The position numbers and the translations under genes are program-made. This document shows positions 47,801 through 60,300 of a DNA stretch of 64,000 nt, one piece after another (the stretch's first letter is position 1; every line of letters begins with the position of its first letter). Source of the DNA: Lycium barbarum (Eukaryota > Streptophyta > Magnoliopsida > Solanales > Solanaceae); the NCBI RefSeq assembly GCF_019175385.1, contig NC_083341.1, positions 63,273,800 through 63,337,799 on the forward strand. Direction: 5' to 3'. Under the pieces are notes generated by a model. The model was not told the DNA's origin. It ran no database searches and saw nothing but the letters and a program-made list of their open reading frames with translations.

Positions 47801-48790
47801 CTTACTAAGCATGGTCACTAAACTAAACAAAGCCTAAATACTAAGCACCTAACTGAACTAATCTAAAGATGGACATGATAAAACAAAATTAAGCAGAAAA
47901 TAAAGCACAAAATCATATAAAAAAATGCAGAAAAATATAAAAGGGAATAGAGTATTACATTTTTTAAGTGCAGCCTGTTGGAGAGTTGGACTTGGAGAGC
48001 TTGTTTCCCCAATCAAAACCAACTACAAATCCTCACAAGAACAACAAATAAATTTTTAAGATTAACTACCTCAAACTCTTAAAATTATAAAGCTAGAATG
48101 CTCTAAAATTTAGGTATTTCGAGTAACTTGGGTGAGTATATCAGAATACTCAATCAAGGGCGTTCAAGGTTGCCAAACAATGTAATCTAGGGGTTCTATT
48201 TATAGCCCCAAATTGAAGTGAAAATCTCAATTTCCATCGATGTTGGACAAGGTGCAAATTTTGTGAACCAAGTTTAAATTCAGGCCTCAACGGCCACGAT
48301 TCAAGTAAAATAAAGCATGGAGGATTGGATTTTGCCCTCAAATGGTCGATCCATTCGATTCTTCTTGAACCAATGAGATTCATTTATTCAAAACCACAAA
48401 CAACCAAAAATAATTAAAGACTTATAGATATATTACCGTTGAAATGGAAAAAGGTGAAGAGAATAGAGGGATGATACCATGTTTGGGTGGGGTTAGGCGA
48501 AAATGAGTGGGACATTTAATGCTTCGCTCAATCCAGCTACACCAGACTTGGAAAAGCACCGTACATATGCAATTTTGCTAAAAATGGCACTGATGACGAG
48601 AGGAGAGAGAAAGAGAAGAGGGGCGGCACTAGGGTTTGGGGAAGGGGGAGGGAAGAGAGACGCCTAAAGGGTCGTTTGTGTGTTGAAATGGAAAAGGGGC
48701 TTTTTCCCTTTTCTCTTATTTGCGAATTTGGCCGGGTCTGGCCCTTGTTGGGCTGGACTCGGTCCTTTTGAAATGCGCAGCCCGAATCTG

Positions 48791-48843
<53 letters not shown>

Positions 48844-49574
48844 GTATATCATACGTATAAATATCCTATACACACACACACACACATATACTAATGCATA
48901 TATATAAGGGACAAAAATGGAAATTAATGGTTCGGTAAAAAAAACAATCAAAGGTAGTTAAATTGAAACTAAACAACCAGTTAATTTAAAAACACGACTG
49001 TTTTTCACAAAAAATTGAATTTACAGGCATGGCCATAATTGAATTAAAACATGAATTTTGTTATTTTCAATTGTGTCCCTATTTGACTAACTAATTGATT
49101 ATTTCAATTGTAGCTATGATTAAACATATAATAAGCAATTTACAAATATAACCACAATTAATCATCTAAATTAATTATAATTAATTTGAGAATTTCCCAT
49201 ATAAATGGAGTATGAAGAAATAAAATTTTGGGGGTAAATATAATTATTTATTTCAATCAATCAATTTCCTTGAATAAAAATGGGGTAAATATTTGCTGAT
49301 TAATTTTTGATAATTGCACAATTAAATAAATAGCTATTTTACACTATTTTCTGGTTGAAATTAGTTAAATGCATCATTAATTGTTGTGAAATAATTTTCA
49401 AATGATTTATTATAGAAATTACTTTACTAAACAGTAAAGATAAAATATTATCTGCATAGTTAATAAAATCATCTTGATTTTCTAAAAGAAAACATATGTT
49501 ACCCCATTTAATATTCAAGTACTTTGAGCAATTAAAATAAATTATGGGAGGTCAAAAATTAGGTGTCAAAAACA
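44887..49574 (-). mobile_element. 5' LTR of the Tat/Ogre-like element, about 4.7 kb
   Basis: The minus-strand LTR starts TGTTTTTGACACCTAATTTT at 49574 and ends AACCCGCGTAACA at 44887. A multi-kilobase LTR is characteristic of Ogre. Near its end (45000-45130) are the CACCCTGGTATTAAGG and CCCCCAGGGAAGG segments seen in this family. It contains an (AT)n run at 48792-48842, a short (CA)n run near 48870, and no convincing gene; open frames within it are short and without known motifs. The 3' LTR of this element is not in the window. Confidence 0.7.
48792..48842. repeat. (AT)n microsatellite
   Basis: About 50 bp of pure TA steps, followed by a CACACA run at about 48870-48886. Confidence 0.95.
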
Positions 49575-50409
49575 TTAATTGCTTTTCCCCTCTTGGCCTT
49601 ACAAGGCCTGTATGAGACTGCCCATATTTGTATTTTTGCCATTTGAGGCAACAATGACGAGGATAGAGGAGAGGAGGGACTTGACGGCTCTAGGGTTTCC
49701 TTAAGAGGAAACCCTTTCTCGCTTAAGGGTCATTTGGTCGAGCAAAAATGAGTAAAAGGGTGGGACTCCCTCTTTAATTCATGAGACGGGCCGGGTTAAC
49801 CTCTTAATGGGTTGGGCCCGGTTGAATTTTAAAAAGAAATTAAATGGGGCCTGGTCTATTAATGTGTATACATGATTTACACACATGTATATGTATAAAT
49901 GTATGTATTTTCGTGTATAAACACACAGAGTGAGGGCAATTTGTAAAAATTTAAAAAAATGGCCAAATTGAATTAATATTCATTAATTGGACATTTTCAA
50001 AATTAGCCTCCTTTTAAACTGATTAGTCAAATAAATGAGGAATAATAATAAATAATAGGTTTATGTCAAAGACCTTAATTAAAAAGGCTAGTCGCCATAA
50101 TTGGCTAATAATTATTTATTTTAATTACAGCCGATTAATGGAAATTTCAAAATCAAATAAAAATTAAGACTCAATTAAATATGATAAAAAGACAAATTTG
50201 ACTGAATAGGAAATGAGGGGTAGAAATGGCCAATTTACTTAATCAATCAATTTTCCTTGTGTTAAACAGAGTAAAAAATACAAATTTCTTATTTTAACAA
50301 ACCATGGAAAAGTATTACTCTCTTCTTGGTTAATTTTAACAAAAGTATATTAATTGTAAAAATACTCAATTTAATTTATAATATTTGTAGAAATTATCTT
50401 ATCAAACAA

Positions 50410-50539
50410 CAACAACAACAAGCACAGTATAATCCCACCATGTAGGGTTTGGGGAGGGTAGAGTGTACGCAGACCTAACCCCCACTTTGAAAGGTAGGGT
50501 GCCTGTTTCCGAAAGACCCTCGGCTCAAGAGAGGAGAAC
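50410..50539 (-). mobile_element. TS-type SINE of Solanaceae
   Basis: The plus strand reads (CAA)n, then GGGGAGGGTAGAGTGTACGC, AGACCTAACCCC, GTTTCCGAAAGACCCTCGGC, i.e. the complement of the TS SINE, a tRNA-derived element known from Solanaceae, with its TTG tail on the left. A 19-bp target duplication, AAATTATCTTATCAAACAA, flanks it at 50391-50409 and 50540-50558. The duplication is perfect, so this insertion into the LTR is fairly recent or well preserved. Confidence 0.9.
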
Positions 50540-50575
50540 AAATTATCTTATCAAACAAAATTAGCAAAATAGATT

Positions 50576-50577
<2 letters not shown>

Positions 50578-50664
<87 letters not shown>
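50578..50664. repeat. (AT)n microsatellite, about 87 bp
   Basis: Uninterrupted TA repeat directly after the SINE target site. The length in the assembly may be unreliable. Confidence 0.95.
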
Positions 50665-50668
<4 letters not shown>

Positions 50669-50764
50669 TTTTGACTTTCTAAAATATATTTCCCACTGTT
50701 TAATATTTCAAGGACTCTAGATAATTAAGGCAACTTATGGGAGGTCAAAAATTATGTGTCAACA

Positions 50765-52487
50765 GTGACTGGTGAGAAGCATATTCCATTGAACCGACAT
50801 GTTGAGGTTTATAAGAGGTGTCTTGGTGGTACACCATCGACTAAGTTTCTTAACCTTCTATAGTGGATGAGTTAGCATGCTTTAAGGGAGAAGACCTGTG
50901 GAATCCCTATCATATGACGATTAGAGTTATATTTTCAAGGTGAGACCCTACTCGTGGTAATATTATATGTTGCAAGGATTATTGACTGGACAGTTTCGGT
51001 AATCACTTTTGGTTATTAAAGACTTGGGGGTAGTTGCGTGAGATTTCGAGCGGCAGTGTAAGATTGTATACTTTCGGAGAATTTATGAACTTATCAAGGT
51101 GATACTATGAGAAGTTCGATGGTTATATAATCATTATATAAGGCTTCAGGTTCTGTGTCGAAAAGTTTGGGGTTGTATTGGATTTCTGTATTGGGTGAAG
51201 GTTGAGAAAACTAAAGTTAAAATCGTAAGGTATAGCTCTTCGGTACTAAGTTGATAACTGGGATAGGACTAAACCTATGGATTCGGAAGTGATAGATAGG
51301 ATTTGTTATGCGCGGTATGACTGTGATTGGTTTCGACATTCGGAGTCAGTTCTAATGACTATTGGTGATATTTAAGAGTTGTGCAGTCATTCAGGGTCAG
51401 CGTTGTTCGAGTTAAGCTTAGTGGTCTATGATTACACTTCAAGGAAGATATCTAAGGACTCGAAGTGTTCAACTCAAATTTGACGAATGTTAGGCTTACC
51501 GAGCCTTGTCAGGGTTTCTAGTGAATTGATGATACTTTCTGAGAATGGTTATTCAGGACAGACTAAGGGTATACAATGAGCCTAGTACAGATTAGAGAAG
51601 GAACTGTGTGCGAGAGGTCGCTATAGTGGTTAGTTCTTTGTTGGACGAGATATTCAGTGGTATGGTTCCTGCATTGTGATTTGAAGGTTTGAGAAAATTC
51701 GGGAACTGGCTAAGGTTGTTGCCGGTAAGATCAGTTGATAAAATTGCGTAGAGATCGCAGATAGATCAAGGATTCTTTTCGGAGAGAGTAAGTTATGGTT
51801 TTAAAATTTTGGTATGTGTATTCCTATGTTTCTAAGAAATCGTGGTGCGAGTAATGACTTAAGAAGATGTAAGAGAAGGAGTTAGCAGAATCAGAGTATT
51901 TTATCGGTTCAGAATGGGCGATGGTTTGTGACCATGTTTCAGAGGATTGCGTTGGTTTGGAAAATGTTTGTGGGGCCTATTAATTGTGTTCAGGGTTGCG
52001 ATTTTATCCAATTAGAGAATTTGAGTAAAAGCAAAATGTTATTCGAGGATCAATTGTGAAGGAAATTTCAATGCGGAGATACGAGAACTAGAGTTTGAGC
52101 TAAGATTAGAGAGTTGTGACTGGTAGAGTGAACGATCAGGTTTTTATGTTACACCTGGTAAAGGTGTCTTGCAATTTGGGAAGGAGGGCAAGTGATCCCG
52201 AAGTGTATTGGCCATTGTGACTACCAGTTGTTGGACACTTGTTCTATGAGTTAGTTTTTCACCAGATCTGTCGAATGTTCATCGGGTTTTTCCATGTTTC
52301 TGTATTGTACAAGTACCGTTCTAGTGGTTTCTGTATCATTCATTGGGATTCAGTTTTGGTCGATTAGAATCTTTGCTGTAAGGAGAAGTCCGACATGCGT
52401 GAACGATATCTTTAGTTATTGCCGATTCAAGCATTTTTCGTTTTCTTTCTTGTTGCTCTAGGACGAGCGATTGTTTAATTCGTATTT
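50765..52487 (+). mobile_element. Unrecognised decayed sequence, probably an old LTR-element interior
   Basis: No open frame above about 60 codons, and no motif that I can name. It ends with TTCTTTCTTGTTGCTCTAGG and ACGAGCGATTGTTTAA, which resembles the phrase GGAGGACGAATGTTCTAA before the 3' LTR of the Tekay element at 61978, so it may be the last part of an old plus-strand Tekay or Del-like interior. Low confidence. Confidence 0.35.
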
Positions 52488-54266
52488 GATATAACAATCT
52501 GTTTTGTCGTTATTGCATTTTCGACACGTTTGACCGTTTTCAAGCTTGGTTAGCTCATTTTTGACCCGAGGGGATCGTTGAAACACTCCCCGAGGTGTTT
52601 ATATTTGATTCGAGTGACTTTTTGTAAAATTTTGGCTTAAATCAAAAAAGAGTTGACTCAAATTTGACTTTTAGTTAAACGGATTGAAAATTCGTCGATT
52701 CCAAGAGTTCCGAGTGGTCTTTTAGAACTTGTGTGTATATCTAGTTTGGTCCTAAATACACTCGGATGCATTTTGGGACTTTGGTTGGGAAGTTGGTATT
52801 GAGGTATTGGGGGGTTGACTTGATGAATGAGACCTCTGTTGGGAATTTCGAAGCCACGAGCATGTTCGTAGCGTGTTTTTATATGTGTATGTATATGTGG
52901 TTTGTGAGCATATGGCCTCGGGATTAGTCAGAAATTTGAGTTGAAGTGTGAACATTGGGAAATTTTATGGTGACTGGTGCCCGCTTTGGCGGCACCAGCA
53001 CCAGCATCGCAGCAGCGGTACCGCTGAAGTGATCACCTTGCCGCTGAAGCAGTCTGTGCCAATTGGGCATGATTGTTGTAGTGGTCATGGGACCACTAGG
53101 GAGGCACCGCTAGAGCGGTAGTAGTGTCGCGAAAGCGGGTGATTGGCATTTAGTTCATTAAATGAAGTGTTAAATGCCTTAAGTCCCTCATTTATTTCCA
53201 TTCCGAAAATTGAGCTCTTGGGAACAATTCTAGAGGATTCTTGGAGAGGATTCTTAGTGGTAAGTCCTTCTAATCCCCTTACTATTTCATAATCCGTAAT
53301 CATCTTAGAATCCTTTCCATCTTGGTAGTTCATTAAGTAATGGAAGATTAAAAGTGGGTTTAATGATATTCTATCTAGACTTCTAAATGATGAAATTGAT
53401 TGGGTTTATGCTAGATTATGATGTATCTAAGGTTGTTTATCATATATCTCCCATTATTAGTGTTGAATTTTTTGAATCTAAGAGTTAGGGTTTATATTCA
53501 AATTTGGGGGTTTTGCTTGGATTTAGAAATTGGATGAATCCTTGAGTTAGTTTAGCAATTAGTTGATGGGTTTTGATCACCTAGTGTTTAATTGGATATT
53601 TTACTCCCGCATTTCCCATTCTGACATTGTGTGTCACGTTTTCCCAAATTCTAGGTTGGGTTTTGGCCTAATTTGAATGACAACAATATAGGTATCGATC
53701 TTCATGATTTCCAATTTGGATTTCGAATATGCCTAGACTTTCTTGATCTTGAGGCTCAGCGGAAGGGCAAGGCTAAGGTGTGATTGTTGGTGTATTGTTG
53801 TTCGGCATCCAGGTAGGTTATGGCTTACCCTTGGTGAGACTTCGTTTAGCGAAACATATATTTAGATGATATTGTAGGAGAAAGCATGTAAACCTTCGGT
53901 TATGAAGATGGTTGGTTATTGTCTTAGGTTGGGCCTTGTTGCGTGATCGGGTCTAGCCACCCCGTTGTGTTGTGACTTGATTGATTTATCGTTATTAGCT
54001 TGATGCCACGTGGTAATAGTAGATATTGGAGACTATTGAAATATCTTGTTCATGATATTGTGGCGCCTCACTTGTTGATGTTGATACGAGGATAGTATTC
54101 TATATGACTTGTGTAGTCTCTCATGATATGGCTGGCGTACCCATGCTTGGTACTTGTGACATTGATTTGATTATTGATGCTAATTCATACATTGCACGCA
54201 TTCTCATCTCTCATGATATATTGTTGATACATTGTTAATACTTAAGGAAACACTGTGATGAGCTGG
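52488..54266 (+). mobile_element. Old LTR, plus strand, cut by the next element
   Basis: Starts near TGATATAACAATCTGTTTTG and has the style of a Tekay/Del LTR (TTTGACCG..AAGCTTGG, GACCCGAGGGGATCG, then GGTAGGTTATGGCTTACCC at about 53812). The middle contains GC-rich inverted pieces (GCAGCGGTACCGCTGAAG, CCGCTGAAGC, 52975-53060). It is interrupted at 54266 by the TG terminus of the following LTR; its remainder should lie beyond the window. The start coordinate is approximate. Confidence 0.55.
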
Positions 54267-55713
54267 TGTTACACCTCAGAAAATCTTCCGTTGGTATGCA
54301 AGTGAATGATCTAGTGAGGAGTACGAGTATACGATATTACCAGAAGTAAGAAACAACGTTTGACGACCCTAAGTAAGATTCCGAAGGCAATTGCAATAAG
54401 AGATAGGTTATGCTCCACAAAGACTAATTATAGGTTTTGGAAATGTGAAAAGTTGCAGGATTGCATTCTGGCCAGTGTCACGTAAAATGAAATACGACCG
54501 TAAAGTGTTATACGGCCCGTAAACTGCCATGTCGTATTTTGGCTTCCAAAACATCAATTTCTGCAAAATGATCAAATGGTTAAATACGACCTGAAATACG
54601 GCCCGTCAACCGTGATCGTAAATCACCATGTTTCAGCCTGAGTTTCTGGTGCTGTTATGATTAAATACGACCACGAAGGACGGTCCATAAACTGGACTAC
54701 GGACCGTAAACCAAGTTTACGACCACTGTACTGTTCACTTAAGATCAGATTTTGGGTTATTAAATAAGGGACCAGGTTTATATTTCATTTCCACATTTCA
54801 TCCCTTCTCTCTAAAACATCTCTCTACATTTATTCCACAAGATTACAAGGGTTATTAGTCATCAACAACACTAATCAAGTGAATCAAGTGTAAGGAAACC
54901 CATTAAGATCATTCAAGTCAAGAAAATCTTATTGAAGGAAAACTAGGGTTTTTGCTCAAGTGGAGTGTTTTGATCAAGGCTCGTTCCTACAATATCCAAG
55001 GTAAGATTTATGGTATTTATATGTTGTTTAAGGTATTGGAGAGTTAAAATTCTTGGACATTAGATGAGTATAGAAAAATGGGTCATGAATGATGAATAGT
55101 GACATTTTGAGAAATAGTTTGAATTGAATTGTGATTCGTGTTGTGTTGTGACATCAATGTGTTATAAATGATGTTAATATCATGAAATGGGCATTGTATA
55201 TGAATGGATGAAGTCGGGTGATATGACCATGAATATGGGTGAATTGGGAGCGAATTGAGAAATCTAGATAAGGTGGTTAACGTAAATGATTTATGGCCAT
55301 TGTTATGGTATTGTGAATGTATTGTTGACGTTTGGGAGTTGAATTGCGATACGGAGGAATGTTGTATAAATAAAGGAGATGCTTTCCGATTTTCTCTAGC
55401 TTTAGCCATGTGTGCTAGTTGTCGATTCTAACGATAGTATGACTTTAATGAAGGTATAAACGCAACCGTTGAAAGAGAACGTGCAAGTGGTAAATAGTCG
55501 AACGGAAAAGGTATGTAAGCCTAACCCTTCTTTCATAAGGCATGGTTCTTTGGCCAATCATCTAAATCTCCTACGAGCTTATGATGTTCTCCAAATGCTT
55601 CTATCTTCGAAGCTACTAAGTTTATGATTCTCGATATGCTGCGATTGTACTAAATTCCTCGTATGACGAGTAGTCCCATTAAGGAAAATGTGACGAATGA
55701 CAATAATAGTGAT

Positions 55714-56110
55714 AATGATTTCGATGACGATAATGATGACGATGATGATAATGATGTTAATAGAAATGATGCTTATGTGCTAGTATATGTATGTACCTAT
55801 GTATGACTATTATGGAACCCCGAGCGTATGAGGCCGGGTATGATATGTAAATAAGTATGTATACGATTACGAAACGCGCGCACACCTCTGCAGATGGTAC
55901 GGACAACCCTGACGCCTTGGTAGGGCCAGGTAGATATAACCCTGAAGCCTTGGTAGGGACAGGTATGAGTAACCTTGAGCCTTGGTTGGCTAAGTATGTA
56001 TGAAACACCGATCCTCCATGGTCGGGTATGCTATATAAATGCTATGTATATGATATGATTATGTATATGATATGAATATGAATATGATATGACTATGTAT
56101 ATGAATGTGA
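55714..56110 (+). repeat. Short tandem repeats within the Tekay LTR
   Basis: GATGATAATGATGACGATG-type triplets, then about 33-bp units with CCTTGGTAGGG(C/A)CAGGTA, then TATATGATATGATTATG-type units. The same order is present in the 3' LTR at about 63473-63885. Confidence 0.8.
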
Positions 56111-56326
56111 ATAAGGGGCATGTATACGAATACGAGCACAAATATGGTACGGGTACTATTATGAATGCGGATAATGATGTATGTACACAAATGCGTATTA
56201 GAAATGGAAAGTTCCTAAGAAAGGCAAGCAAGTGCATATGAAGATGATATCGCCATCTCCCATTCGATGCTAATTCTTATGTTGCTATCTATGCTTCTAT
56301 ATTGATATTGATCATGCTTTACATAC

Positions 56327-56365
56327 TCAGTACATTCTTTGTACTGACGTCCTTTTGTTTGTGGA
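56327..56365 (+). promoter_or_regulatory. Paired hairpins in the Tekay LTR
   Basis: TCAGTACA, a five-base loop, TGTACTGA (56327-56347) and then ACGTCC, loop TTTTGTTTGT, GGACGT, followed by the shared block CATGCCCGCAGGTAC. It corresponds to 2144-2186 in the other LTR, where the second stem is CCCCC/GGGGG. The paired changes favour structure over sequence. Confidence 0.5.
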
Positions 56366-56822
56366 CGTTGCGTCATGCCCGCAGGTACACAGGGAGACAG
56401 GCTTGATCCATAGCTGCTTACTCAGAGATTACATAGCAGAGCTCCATTTCATTCGGAGCCATAGCTTTTGGGTACTTATTCTTTTGTGTACATAATTATG
56501 GGCATAGAGGGGTCCTGTCCCGCTCATGTGTTGTGTTACACTCTTCTTAGAGGCTCGTAGTCACGTGTATATGGTTAGATATGTCTTGCCTTGTCGGCCT
56601 ATATTTTGTATGTCATTTTGATAGCCTTGTTGGCTCATGTACATTGATGTGGTATAGATGCCAACCGTGATATGAATGCATTGTCGTCCAATGGGACTAG
56701 CATGATGAATGAGTAGAATTATGTGGCTCACCTAGATGTATGCTTAAGTGTGAGTTAAGGGGTGTTCGGGTGGGCTAGCACCGGGCGCTCGTCGCGGCCC
56801 CCTAGACGGGTCGTGACAAAAG

Positions 56823-56834
56823 TGGTATCAGAGC
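56823..56834 (+). other. Primer binding site, initiator-Met tRNA
   Basis: TGGTATCAGAGC, four bases after the LTR, same as at 2643-2654. Confidence 0.93.
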
Positions 56835-57028
56835 AGTTCAATCCTAGGGTGTGTTTACGAGCCGTGTCTAGTAGAGTCTTGGTTATGGGTGTGTTGCGCG
56901 CCACACTAATAAACAAGAAGCTGCGGACATTTTGGGAATAAATGAACTTCTTTCTTCCTAAGAATCGTGCGATAGAGCTATGATGTATGAAATTCTTGTT
57001 CCTTAATCGTGTGTTGTGTATTTCGGAC

Positions 57029-58360
57029 ATGCCTATAAAGAGAAAGGCTACAGCAGCCCAAATGGGCAAGACGGTGACAGAAAAGCGGGCTGAAAGAGCA
57101 CCGCCACCGGTAGTAGAGGAAAGTGAGTCCCAGAGTGCGGCTCAATCTCAGTCCTCCCGTTCAGTGCCTATATTAGAGGAGCGTGAGGGAGCCTCAACCC
57201 CAACTCTAGCACCTCCAGCTCCTCCACCGGATGCTTCAGGCCAAGATGTAAAAGAGGCCATACATTTGCTTATGCAGTTGGTTGCTGCTCAGACTCAGAG
57301 GCAAAGTTCAGGGCAAGGTGATAGGGCTGTTAGTGCAAGGGCCCGTGATTTCATTACTTTGAACCCTCCGGAATTCTTTAGGTCAAAGCCGGGGGAGGAC
57401 CCTCAGGATTTTATCGATGGTATGTTGAGGACGCTTCGATTGATACATGCTTCGGACACCGAATCGGTGGAGTTAGCATCGTATAGATTGAGAGATGTCT
57501 CGATCCAATGGTACACAGTCTGGATGGCTTCATGGGGAGCCAATGCACCTCCCCCTGTATGGCAAGAGTTTGTGGATGCTTTTCTCCTACATTACATGCC
57601 TCCAGATGTTCGGTCAGCTAGAGCCGATAAGTTTTTAAAATTGAGGCAAGGTAGCATGAGTGCTTTAGAGTACAGTCTCCGCTTCAATTCCTTGGCTAGG
57701 TATGCTTCGGCCATGGTAGCAAATATGGGTGACAGAGTGCACCGCTTTGTAAAGGGCCTAGGGCCGCATTTTATGGATAGGTGCTTGACTGCGTCCCTTC
57801 AGGACAATATGGATATTGCACGCATTTAGGCCCATGCTCAGAACATAGGAGAAAGCTTGCAACAGCAAAGAAGTGAACGCGAGCAAGATAGGGGCCATAG
57901 CAAGAGGGCCAGATCTTCAGGTCCGATGAGTAAGTTCAGAGGCGGGCACAGGAAGCAGATGTCCAGGCACTCAGGCTATTCTATGACCGGTGCGCCTCCA
58001 CGGTTTTCAGGCCAGATATTCGACAGATCTACTCGTTCCGGGCCGAGTCAGAGTTATTCGGGGTCTCAGTTTAGAGATGATTCGGGTCAGGCAAGGCCAC
58101 CCGCACTATGATATTCCCAGTGTGAGAAGTTGCATTAGGGTCGATTCCGATTGGGTTCGGATGTTTGCTATTCATGTGGTCGACCAGGCCATATCATGCG
58201 TGATTGCCCCTCAGTCCATGGTAGCGGCAGGACCCAGCCTTCAGGGTCGGTAGCCGGATCTTCAGCATCTATACGCCCTATGGGGCCAGGTTCACTGGCG
58301 CCAATCGGCCATGGTAGAGGCAGAGGGAGAGCCCCCAGTTCCAGCGGTCCTCAGCACCGT
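57029..58360 (+). pseudogene. gag of the Tekay-like chromovirus
   Basis: Start at 57029 (MPIKRKATAAQMGK), matching the sister gag; the in-frame ATG at 56987 lies in the leader. One frame runs through with stops TAG 57827, TGA 58109 and TAG 58136. Core motifs: FITLNPPEFFRSKPGEDP, YRLRDVSIQWYTVW, YMPPDVRSARADKFLKLRQ, then an Arg/Ser-rich tail, and the zinc knuckle C-x2-C-x4-H-x4-C at 58166-58207. The three stops fit CAG to TAG (twice) and CGA to TGA, the changes expected from deamination of methylated C. The product would have coated element RNA. Confidence 0.9.
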
Positions 58361-58880
58361 ATTTATGCTTTGGTTGGACGCCAAGATCTTGAGTCTTCTC
58401 CTGACGTGGTTACAAGTATATTATCGGTATTCTCTCATGATGTATATGCTTTGATTGATCCGGGCTCCACATTGTCATATGTTACTCCATATATTGCGGG
58501 TCGATTTAGAGTCGAACCGGAGTCAATCAAACCTTTTGAGGTGTCTACACCCGTGGATGAATCGGTAATAGCTAGCCGGGTATATAGAAATTGTGTAATT
58601 GTGATTTGTGATCGTCGTACCATGATTGAGTTGCATGAGTTAGAAATGGTGGATTTTGATGTTATTATGGGCATGGATTGGTTGGCTTCTTATTATGCCA
58701 ATGTGGATTGTAGGATGAAAATGGTTCGTTTCCAATTTCCGGGAGAACCAGTCTTAGAATGGAAAGGGACTACGGCGTCACCGAAGGGCAGGTTTATTCC
58801 CTATCTAAAGGCAAGGAAAATGATCACGAAAGGTTGTATCTATCATCTAGTTCGGGTTCAAGATGTAGAAGCTGAATCGC
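58361..58880 (+). pseudogene. Tekay aspartic protease
   Basis: Same frame as gag. IYALVGRQDLE, then YALIDPGSTLSYVTPYIAG with the active-site Asp at 58457-58459, and FDVIMGMDWLASYYANVDC, the standard Ty3/gypsy protease layout. No stop falls inside the domain. This is the segment missing from the element at 2842-4917. Confidence 0.9.
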
Positions 58881-59800
58881 CGACTCTTCGATCAGTTCCC
58901 GTAGTAAATGAATTTCCGGATGTGTTCCCGGAAGAGCTTCCAGGCCTTCCTCCCGAGCGGGAGATTGATTTCGCAATTGATGTTTTGTCGGGCACCAAGC
59001 CCATATCTATTCCTCCTTATAGAATGGCTCCCGCATAACTGAAAGAGTTGAAGGAGCAATTGAAGGACTTGCTTGAGAAAGGCTTCATTAGGCCTAGTTC
59101 ATCCCCGTGGGGAGCACCCGTATTGTTCGTCCGATAGAAAGATGGCTCCTTGAGAATGTGCATTGATTACCGGCATTTGAATAAAGTGACAATTAAGAAC
59201 AAGTATCCTCTTCCAAGTATTGATGACTTATTTGATCAATTGCAAGGTGCCAATGGTTTTCAAAGATTGATTTGAGTTTCGGGTATCATCAAGTGAGAGT
59301 TAGGGAGAAAGATATCCCTAAGACAGCCTTTAGAACAAGATATGGTCATTTTGAGTTCCGGGTAATGTCATTTGGGCTAACTAATGCGCTGGCGGCATTT
59401 ATGGATCTGATGAATAATGTGTTCAGGCCTTTTCTGGATTTATTTGTGATCGTATTTATCGACGACATCTTGGTATATTCTAGATCCGAGGAAGAACATG
59501 CGAATCATTTACGTACTGTCCTCGGAGTCCTTCGAACCTGAGAGTTGTTTGCAAAGTTTTCCAAATGCGAGTTTTGGTTGAACTCAGTGGCATTTCTGGG
59601 GCACATTGTTGCAGCCGATGGTATTCGAGTAGAAAGCCAAAAGATTCAGGCTGTGAAGACTTGACCACGGCCCACGACTCCTACGGAGGTTCGTAGCTTT
59701 CTAGGCTTAGCAGGATATTACCGGAGATTTGTTGAAGGTTTCTCTTCTATTTCAGCACCACTCACAAAGTTGACCCAGAAATCGGCAAAGTTTCAATAGA
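58881..59800 (+). pseudogene. Tekay reverse transcriptase
   Basis: VNEFPDVFPEELPGLPPERE leads into the polymerase. Lesions: TAA 59036 (Glu in the sister copy), TAG 59135 (Lys in the sister), a one-base loss near 59250 (GCCAATGG against GTCAAATGG), TGA 59539, TGA near 59662 and TAG near 59796, the last two at Trp positions. [18 protein letters not shown] and the catalytic FIDDILVYS (59455-59480) are intact, as are [17 protein letters not shown] and the thumb. Identity is certain; the enzyme cannot be made from this copy. Confidence 0.92.
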
Positions 59801-60300
59801 CGGATGCTTCTGAACGTAGCTTCCAAGAGTTGAAAGATAGGTTGACTTCTGCCCCAGTCTTGACATTTCCAGAGGGATTGGAAGGATATGTTGTATATTG
59901 CGATGCTTTAGGTGTTAGGCTAGGCTGTGTATTGATGCAACATGGTAAGGTGATTGCATATGCTTCAAGGCAATTACGGAAACATGAACAGAACTATCCG
60001 ACCCATGATCTAGAATTGGCTGCAGTGGTTCATGCATTAAAGATATGGAGACATTATTTATATGGTGTCCATGTGGATATTTATACAGATCATAAGAGCC
60101 TTCAGTATGTCTTCAAGCAGAAAGAGTTGAATTTGCGGAAACGATGATGGTTAGAATTGCTAAAAGTTTATGATGTTGATATCTTGTATCACCCCAGAAA
60201 GGAAAATGTTGTAGCTGATGCTCTTAGCCGCAGATCTATGGGAAGTTTCTGTGATTTACGACCAGAGAAGAGAGAAATGGCTCGTGAGCTCCAGCAGTTA
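59801..60300 (+). pseudogene. Tekay RNase H
   Basis: In the shifted frame: [32 protein letters not shown] with the first Asp, [20 protein letters not shown] with the Glu, and [17 protein letters not shown] with another Asp, ending at VVADALSRRS. A TGA at 60145-60147 falls before WLELLKVYD. Confidence 0.9.

Larger units (their letters stand above)
49575..50764 (-). mobile_element. Second Tat/Ogre LTR head, truncated
   Basis: Minus-strand start TGTTGACACATAATTTTTG at 50764. Its course repeats, with much divergence, the first 1.0-1.1 kb of the adjoining LTR: CATAA GTT.. near the start, the long AT-rich middle, GGGCC..GGTT, and CTAGAGCC..CTCTCC..CGTCATTG. Either an older related LTR was hit by the 44887-49574 element, or the head of one LTR was duplicated. 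It ends where that LTR begins. Confidence 0.6.
54267..56818 (+). mobile_element. 5' LTR of the Tekay-like chromovirus (2552 bp)
   Basis: Begins TGTTACACCTCAGAAAATC and ends GGTCGTGACA, with TG..CA ends. The matching 3' LTR starts at 62018; over the first 345 bp I count about ten substitutions plus a few indels (about 3 percent). It includes ACGG(N)CCGT palindromes (54480-54720), a GAT-rich microsatellite (about 55714-55765), CCTTGGTAGGG repeats (55913-55985), TATGATATG repeats (56045-56110), and two hairpins at 56327-56365. The five bases before it, GCTGG, would be the target duplication if repeated after the unseen end. Confidence 0.92.

Noticed and set aside
48680..48951. Frames across the AT microsatellite (Ile-Tyr repeats)
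   Set aside because: Simple TA repeats read as alternating Tyr and Ile in both strands; no coding evidence.
50765..52487. Degraded host gene
   Set aside because: No exon-like open frames or motifs; position between LTR sequences and the end phrase before the next LTR make a decayed retrotransposon interior more likely.
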